The notes beneath the pieces are model-generated. The model did not search any database, was not told the DNA's origin, and saw only the letters and a program-made list of their open reading frames with translations. Made by a program: the position numbers and the translations under genes. This document shows, in pieces, positions 13,461-17,510 of a stretch of 17,510 nt of DNA. Origin of the DNA: JANQLC01 sp036881805 (lineage in GTDB: Bacteria; Bacteroidota; Bacteroidia; Flavobacteriales; JANQLC01). Numbering within the stretch: position 1 is the first letter of the stretch; each line of letters begins with the position of its first letter. Location: the NCBI GenBank assembly GCA_036881805.1, contig JBAJNK010000087.1, forward strand, positions 1 through 17,510, in the 5' to 3' direction.

Positions 13461-14647
13461 TAGAACTGGGATTGGAGTGTTTGCAAAGCCCCGTCCACGC
13501 ATTTGTACACCTCATTTTCGAGGTGTTTTTTTGGCGGGGTGTCATCTCGGTAAAAACCCAGGCGCACGACTACCATATCGCATGTCGGAATGGTGATTAC
13601 GCACTGTCCGCCATGTCCGATCATCGCATAGAACGGGGGGTTGTTTTGGTAGTCCATCCACAAGCCGTAACCGTATTGGGGCGAATCCGCAGCGGCCGGA
13701 TGGATCATCTGCGCTACAAAACTACGATCCACCAATTGCGAACCGTTCCAACTGCCCTTTTGCAAGAGCAGTCGACCGAATTTAGCGAGGTTACGCGCCG
13801 TGGTATTCACGCAACAAAAGGCTTTTTCTACGCCGCCCGCCCGATCCAAAGACCACAGACCGTCCCCGTTCATGCCCAGTGGCTTCCAGAAATTTTCACT
13901 CAGATAACTCGATAAGTTTTGCCCACTGGCTTTTCGGATCACCATAGCCAACAATTGAGTCGCACAGCTCACATAGTCAAACCGCTGCCCCGGTTTTTCC
14001 ACCACCTTTAACCCCAGCATCAAAGAATCCAATCCGCTGTCGTAGTAGGCTTTCGACATGGCGGTAAACGGGGCGTAATAATTCTCATCCCATTTCAACC
14101 CAGTCCGCATATTCGACAAGTCGCCCACCGTTAATTCCGAAGCCAGGCCCCTGCGGAATTGGGGGAAAAAATCGCCCACTTTTTGGTCTAACCCCTTGAT
14201 ATAGCCCGACTCGATAGCCTTTCCCAGCAGGAGCGTCACCAAGGTCTTGGCTACGGAAAAGGAGTTGGACAAACGCTTATCGCCGTAGCCGTCCCAATAT
14301 TCCTCATACTCGATTTTACCGCCTTTAACGACTAAGTAGGCGATCGTCTTATATTTTTCCAGGTATTTTCTGAAATCATCTGGCAATTCATATCGATTGT
14401 AGTTTTCCGACTGCGCCCAGGGCTGCGGCGCAGCTGCAAAAATGACGCGGTTGCTGAAAAATTTGTAATCGTCGAGTTTGGCCGTTCTATAGCCCCGGAG
14501 ATACGTTTGCCTGAGTCCGTAAATCAGATAACCGCGACCGGTGGCATAAGCCAAGAGAACGGCTAATGGGATGAGGAGCAAAACCGCATAGCCGATCCAT
14601 TTGAGATATTGCAAAATAGCTGAAAATTTTGCCCAAAAGTACAACAT
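13460..14647 (-). CDS. Class C beta-lactamase-fold serine hydrolase, membrane-anchored
   Basis: This is 395 residues with one N-terminal membrane helix (about 16-35, AVLLLIPLAVLLAYATG) that should hold the catalytic domain outside the cytoplasm. The nucleophile motif S-x-x-K is Ser131-Val-Ala-Lys134 in SNSFSVAKTL. The second motif, usually YxN, is Tyr225-Val-Ser in FDYVSCATQLL. The third, usually KTG or HTG, is replaced by HGG in MIGHGGQCV. This arrangement resembles EstB and 6-aminohexanoate-hydrolase type enzymes more than true beta-lactamases, so an esterase, amidase or D-amino-acid peptidase role is likely and drug resistance should not be assumed. It precedes, and overlaps by one base, the exonuclease gene. 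Confidence 0.88.
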   Translation of the reverse strand: MLYFWAKFSAILQYLKWIGYAVLLLIPLAVLLAYATGRGYLIYGLRQTYLRGYRTAKLDDYKFFSNRVIFAAAPQPWAQSENYNRYELPDDFRKYLEKYKTIAYLVVKGGKIEYEEYWDGYGDKRLSNSFSVAKTLVTLLLGKAIESGYIKGLDQKVGDFFPQFRRGLASELTVGDLSNMRTGLKWDENYYAPFTAMSKAYYDSGLDSLMLGLKVVEKPGQRFDYVSCATQLLAMVIRKASGQNLSSYLSENFWKPLGMNGDGLWSLDRAGGVEKAFCCVNTTARNLAKFGRLLLQKGSWNGSQLVDRSFVAQMIHPAAADSPQYGYGLWMDYQNNPPFYAMIGHGGQCVITIPTCDMVVVRLGFYRDDTPPKKHLENEVYKCVDGALQTLQSQF

Positions 14648-14818
14648 TCCTTTTGAAAAATCACAGTTTTAACGCATATGATGTCCGCTATACTCGGTGT
14701 GATGTAATAAGAAATACGTATACTTATATCAGATTTAGCAATCATCCAGTCCGACTGCATTCGGTCTATTTTACTAATTTTATCGAGAAAATGTTTAACC
14801 CTTATAATTTACATTGAG

Positions 14819-15424
14819 ATGGCTTTTGAAATAGATGATTTGCCTTACGCTTACAATGCGCTGGAGCCCTATATCGACGAGCAAACCATGAAATTGCACC
14901 ACGATAAGCACTACGCGGGTTATACCCACAAACTCAACAGCGCCATCGAAGGAACGCCGTTAGCCGATCAGTCCATAACAGGTATACTCAGCAACCTAGA
15001 TATGGACAACGCAGCTGTGCGCAACAACGGTGGTGGTTATTACAACCACAGTCTGTTTTGGAAAATGATGGGCCCTGAGAAAGGCGGTGAGCCGAAGGGC
15101 GCCTTGAGGGGGGCTATCGATCAGGCTTTTGATTCGTTCCACGCATTCAAAGAAGCATTTTCCCAAGCGGCTGCTACGCGATTCGGATCGGGTTGGGCAT
15201 GGCTTTGCGTGCAAAGCGGCGGTGCGCTCTGCATTTGCAGTACGCCAAACCAGGATAACCCCTTGATGCCGGGCGCGTGTGCGGGCATACCCATCCTGGG
15301 CTTAGACGTTTGGGAGCACGCGTATTACCTGAAATACCAAAATCGCCGTCCGGCGTACATCGAGAATTTCTTTGATGTAATCGACTGGGATTGCGTATCC
15401 GGACGATATGAAGCGAATGCGTAA
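14819..15424 (+). CDS. sod: Fe/Mn superoxide dismutase
   Basis: This 201-residue enzyme converts superoxide to peroxide and oxygen. The metal ligands are His27 (LHHDKHYAGY), His77 (YYNHSLFW), Asp163 and His167 (LDVWEHAYY). Family signature DVWEHAYY is intact and length is normal. Two residues that track metal preference, Gly before the NH of the second ligand block (NNGGGYYNHS) and Gln145 in TPNQDNPL, are of the Mn or cambialistic type rather than the Fe type, by analogy with E. coli SodA. No signal peptide, so cytoplasmic. The 171-nt upstream gap carries near-matches to the Bacteroidota -7 element (TAATTTTA near 14775), but none is exact. The neighbour upstream is divergent. Confidence 0.95.
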   Translation: MAFEIDDLPYAYNALEPYIDEQTMKLHHDKHYAGYTHKLNSAIEGTPLADQSITGILSNLDMDNAAVRNNGGGYYNHSLFWKMMGPEKGGEPKGALRGAIDQAFDSFHAFKEAFSQAAATRFGSGWAWLCVQSGGALCICSTPNQDNPLMPGACAGIPILGLDVWEHAYYLKYQNRRPAYIENFFDVIDWDCVSGRYEANA

Positions 15425-15562
15425 GCCCAGGTCGCGCAGCAGCCTTTTTTAAGCTCGGATAGGGCGATGGATTCTTCGATGGAGTTCCTCCCTGTAGCAG
15501 CCGTGAATGGGGATCGGTCGGGATGCAGCGCATTTTTTTAATTTTGAAAAAACCCCAGCCCG

Positions 15563-16531
15563 ATGAAGCGCATCCTCACTGGTATACAAGCCACAGGCAC
15601 CCCCCATTTGGGCAATATTTTGGGGGCGATCAAGCCCGCCTTACGACTCGCTGCAGAACCCGATACCGAATGCTTTTTCTTCATCGCAGACCTGCACGCC
15701 TTGACCACTGTAAGGGACGCAGCCATCCTCAAACAGAACACCCACAACACAGCTGTGGCCTGGCTCGCCAATGGCTTAGATGTGGATACAGCGCTGTTTT
15801 ACCGGCAGTCTGATGTGCCACAGGTCACCGAGCTCAGCTGGTATTTGAACTGCTTGACACCCTATCCGATGCTCGCCAATGCACATGCCTTTAAGGACAA
15901 GTCCGGCCAGCTGGCCGGCGTGAACGCCGGCCTCTTCGACTATCCGGTATTGATGGCTGCGGACATCCTCCTGTATGATGCCCAATGCGTGCCGGTGGGA
16001 AAAGACCAGAAGCAACACTTAGAAATGACGCGCGACATCGCCCAGGCCTTTAACCGCAGCTATGGCCATACCTTTGTACTGCCAGAAGTGCGAATTGACG
16101 AACGCATCATGTGCATCCCGGGGGCGGATGGCAAAAAGATGAGCAAATCTTATGGAAACCACATCGATATCTTTCTGCCCAAAGAACAGCTGCGCAAACA
16201 GATCATGCAGATCGTAACCGATAGCACCCCACTCGAATCGCCCAAAGAACCGGATGTGGTCTTTGCCCTGTACGAACTGCTCGCCAGCCCCGAGCAGACG
16301 GCGGTCATGCGCCAGAATTACCGGGCGGGAAACTACGGCTACGGCCAGGCTAAACAAGCCCTCTTTGAATTGATACTCGAAAAATTCAAGTCGGAACGCG
16401 CGCGCTTCGACTACTACTGCAACGAGCCCGACGAAGTGGAATCCCGATTGGCCCAAGGCGCTGCAAAAGCCCGCGCAATGGCCGATAAAAAGCTAAAGGA
16501 AGTAAGGGGAAAAATGGGGTTTACGCATTAA
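15563..16531 (+). CDS. trpS: Tryptophanyl-tRNA synthetase
   Basis: This 322-residue class I synthetase charges tRNA-Trp. The HIGH-type motif is GTPHLGN at residues 12-18. The KMSKS motif is at residues 192-196 (KKMSKSYGN). Family landmarks FFFIADLHALTT, PMLANAHAFKDKS, LFDYPVLMAADILLYDA and VPVGKDQKQHLEMTRDIA are all present, in order. Length and domain order are normal, including the helical anticodon-binding C-terminus. The gene stands alone, 138 nt after superoxide dismutase; the gap shows no T-box, as expected in this phylum. Confidence 0.97.
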   Translation: MKRILTGIQATGTPHLGNILGAIKPALRLAAEPDTECFFFIADLHALTTVRDAAILKQNTHNTAVAWLANGLDVDTALFYRQSDVPQVTELSWYLNCLTPYPMLANAHAFKDKSGQLAGVNAGLFDYPVLMAADILLYDAQCVPVGKDQKQHLEMTRDIAQAFNRSYGHTFVLPEVRIDERIMCIPGADGKKMSKSYGNHIDIFLPKEQLRKQIMQIVTDSTPLESPKEPDVVFALYELLASPEQTAVMRQNYRAGNYGYGQAKQALFELILEKFKSERARFDYYCNEPDEVESRLAQGAAKARAMADKKLKEVRGKMGFTH

Positions 16532-16981
16532 AACTCGCTTAGACAAGGCTTTGATATTTCTAATTCGAGATGGGAGATGGGCGGTTTCTCGTGTTTGTCG
16601 ATTCCATATATGCGCAACGGTCAAGCCCGTGATAACCCCAAAGCAGTGGGGGTGAAGACTTTACAATTTTTGCTGTTTCGCTTTCCCTGGGCGCCCTATC
16701 GGGGGTAGAAACCCTGGGTGGGGGCGTAGAACATAGAAATGCCGTCAGGACTGTTGGGACTACCGCGACCCCATCTCTGTAATTACCCTGTCGACCCGCA
16801 TATGTACCGGCATTGGGATAAAATGGGCTAGGTGGTCCTTTCAGGCTTTGTTTATCGCTCCGCTTTTCAAAACGGTTTTCCCGGTGACGCTTCCGTTTGA
16901 ATAAATTATTATCACACTCTTTATCTCATCGAGGGCTTGTGCTGGCTTAGATCGAAACGAATCCCGGCATCCGCAAAGTCT
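16532..16981 (-). pseudogene. Coding-like fragments in shifting frames after the LRR gene
   Basis: No intact gene is seen in these 450 bases. On the minus strand, in the direction of the LRR gene, consecutive coding-like pieces appear in different frames: RDFADAGIRFDLSQHKPSMR ending at 16921, then SVIIIYSNGSVTGKTVLK ending about 16843, then SPFYPNAGTYAGRQGNYRDG around 16770-16830, then SPDGISMFYAPTQGFYPR near 16705-16760. The plus strand also reads as plausible peptide (ETLGGGVEHRNAVRTVG), so part may be an interspersed GC-rich repeat rather than an old gene. Two CCCTGGG copies lie within 30 bases near 16685 and 16712. Decayed coding sequence is my preferred reading, with low confidence. Confidence 0.3.
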
Positions 16982-17510
16982 CTAACTTCTCGTTTGTGTA
17001 CAATAGCCATGGTTAGAGGAGTCTTTATCGTAATCACCGGTGAACTGATAATCGGTGCAGGTTTCCTCACCCTGATCATTGTAAACATGTACGGTCGCTT
17101 TAGGACTGCTCGTCTTTACTTCATCGATCTCGTAATCGTCTTGTAAGACCTCGTTTACCTTTAGGGTTTTCAAATGCTGCTCTTCCTTGTAATTACCATA
17201 GTAGATTTCAAATCTATACCTGGTGGAATGGCTGGGGGTGATCCGAAATCCGGTTATGTCCAGATACTCCAGCCTATTCCGCTGGCACCGGAGTTGTTTT
17301 AAATGCTTATTTCGGCTTAAGTCCAATCTTTTTAATTGATTGTTGTTGCATACCAGTGTCTCCAAGGCGGTGTTTTGGCGCACATCCAAATCGGTTAATC
17401 GGTTACCTCTGCACCACAAAGTTTTTAATTTCTCATTCGCCCTTACATCTAATTTATCCAACTGGTTTGTAGAACACGATAAATTGGTCAGTGCTGTATT
17501 TTTACTGAGG
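16982..17510 (-). CDS. Leucine-rich-repeat protein, C-terminal part (N-terminus off window)
   Basis: The frame is open from the right edge to the stop at 16982, about 175 residues. Four 21-residue repeats are visible, each of the form L-D-V-x-x-N-x-x-L-x-x-L-x-C-x-x-N-x-L: beginning LSKNTALTNLSCSTNQLDKL, and then with WCRGNRL, VCNNNQL and RCQRNRL cores. A C-terminal part of about 90 residues (beta-rich, Tyr-rich, with DDYEIDEVKT and VHVYNDQGEE) follows. Such repeat proteins in Bacteroidota are usually secreted or surface proteins for binding; the signal peptide is not in view. The ending is suspicious: just after the stop, the next frame continues with good coding sequence, so a +1 frameshift could extend the protein to 16921. 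No sorting domain is visible. Confidence 0.75.
   Translation of the reverse strand, partial: LSKNTALTNLSCSTNQLDKLDVRANEKLKTLWCRGNRLTDLDVRQNTALETLVCNNNQLKRLDLSRNKHLKQLRCQRNRLEYLDITGFRITPSHSTRYRFEIYYGNYKEEQHLKTLKVNEVLQDDYEIDEVKTSSPKATVHVYNDQGEETCTDYQFTGDYDKDSSNHGYCTQTRS

Noticed and set aside
12753..13502. Longer exonuclease start at 13502
   Set aside because: It would overlap the serine hydrolase by 42 nt and adds residues not typical of the family; the ATG at 13460 makes a TAATG overlap and starts just before the Exo I motif.
13460..14647. Beta-lactamase resistance gene
   Set aside because: The SxxK serine is present, but YVS and HGG replace the second and third motifs and the protein is membrane-anchored, so it fits the broader serine hydrolase group.

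Overview
The window reads as a Bacteroidota chromosome, probably of the Bacteroidales or a close relative. The evidence is a gliding-motility lipoprotein (GldH) next to a cysteine-rich PSP1/RicT protein and a class A penicillin-binding protein, several upstream motifs matching the Bacteroidota -7 element TAnnTTTG, few Shine-Dalgarno sites, and a 21-residue leucine-rich-repeat protein typical of the phylum. Genus cannot be decided from the sequence.

Layout. Positions 1-3000 hold the tail-gene end of a prophage, all on the minus strand: a coiled-coil membrane protein, a tail-tube-like protein, two small overlapping genes in the tail-assembly-chaperone position, and a tape-measure protein that runs off the left edge. 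Upstream of these, the last ~35 codons of another phage gene break off at about 3000. They abut a small plus-strand gene, a small minus-strand gene behind a good Bacteroidota promoter, and a divergent S24/LexA-type phage repressor (3597-4286). No head, packaging or integrase gene is visible, so this looks like a deleted prophage, although the left part is outside the window. Positions 4287-5340 are AT-rich and non-coding; 4784-5228 of this is a degenerate tandem array of about ten ~45-bp units.

Positions 5341-16531 are ordinary core genome. A GlsB/YeaQ-like membrane protein gene, apparently frameshifted by loss of 4 bp, follows an Hsp20 gene on the minus strand and ends at a hairpin terminator. 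Divergent from hsp20 is plsC. Next come a U32-family protein translationally coupled to a one-cluster ferredoxin, and then an overlapping run ricT-like, gldH, PBP1A. Convergent to this is a minus-strand pair, a class C beta-lactamase-fold serine hydrolase and a DEDDy 3'-5' exonuclease, joined by a TAATG overlap. Superoxide dismutase and trpS follow on the plus strand.

The right end (16532-17510) carries the C-terminal part of a leucine-rich-repeat protein, continuing off the window, and a stretch downstream of it that reads as coding-like fragments in changing frames, so it is probably decayed coding sequence or an interspersed repeat.

Functional themes are phage tail assembly and lysogeny control, stress proteins (Hsp20, GlsB-like, SOD), envelope building (PlsC, PBP1A, GldH) and iron-sulfur proteins around RNA modification or processing (U32, ferredoxin, RicT-like). 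I found no convincing new multi-gene system. The least explained elements are the repeat array, the prophage junction and the decayed stretch by the LRR gene.
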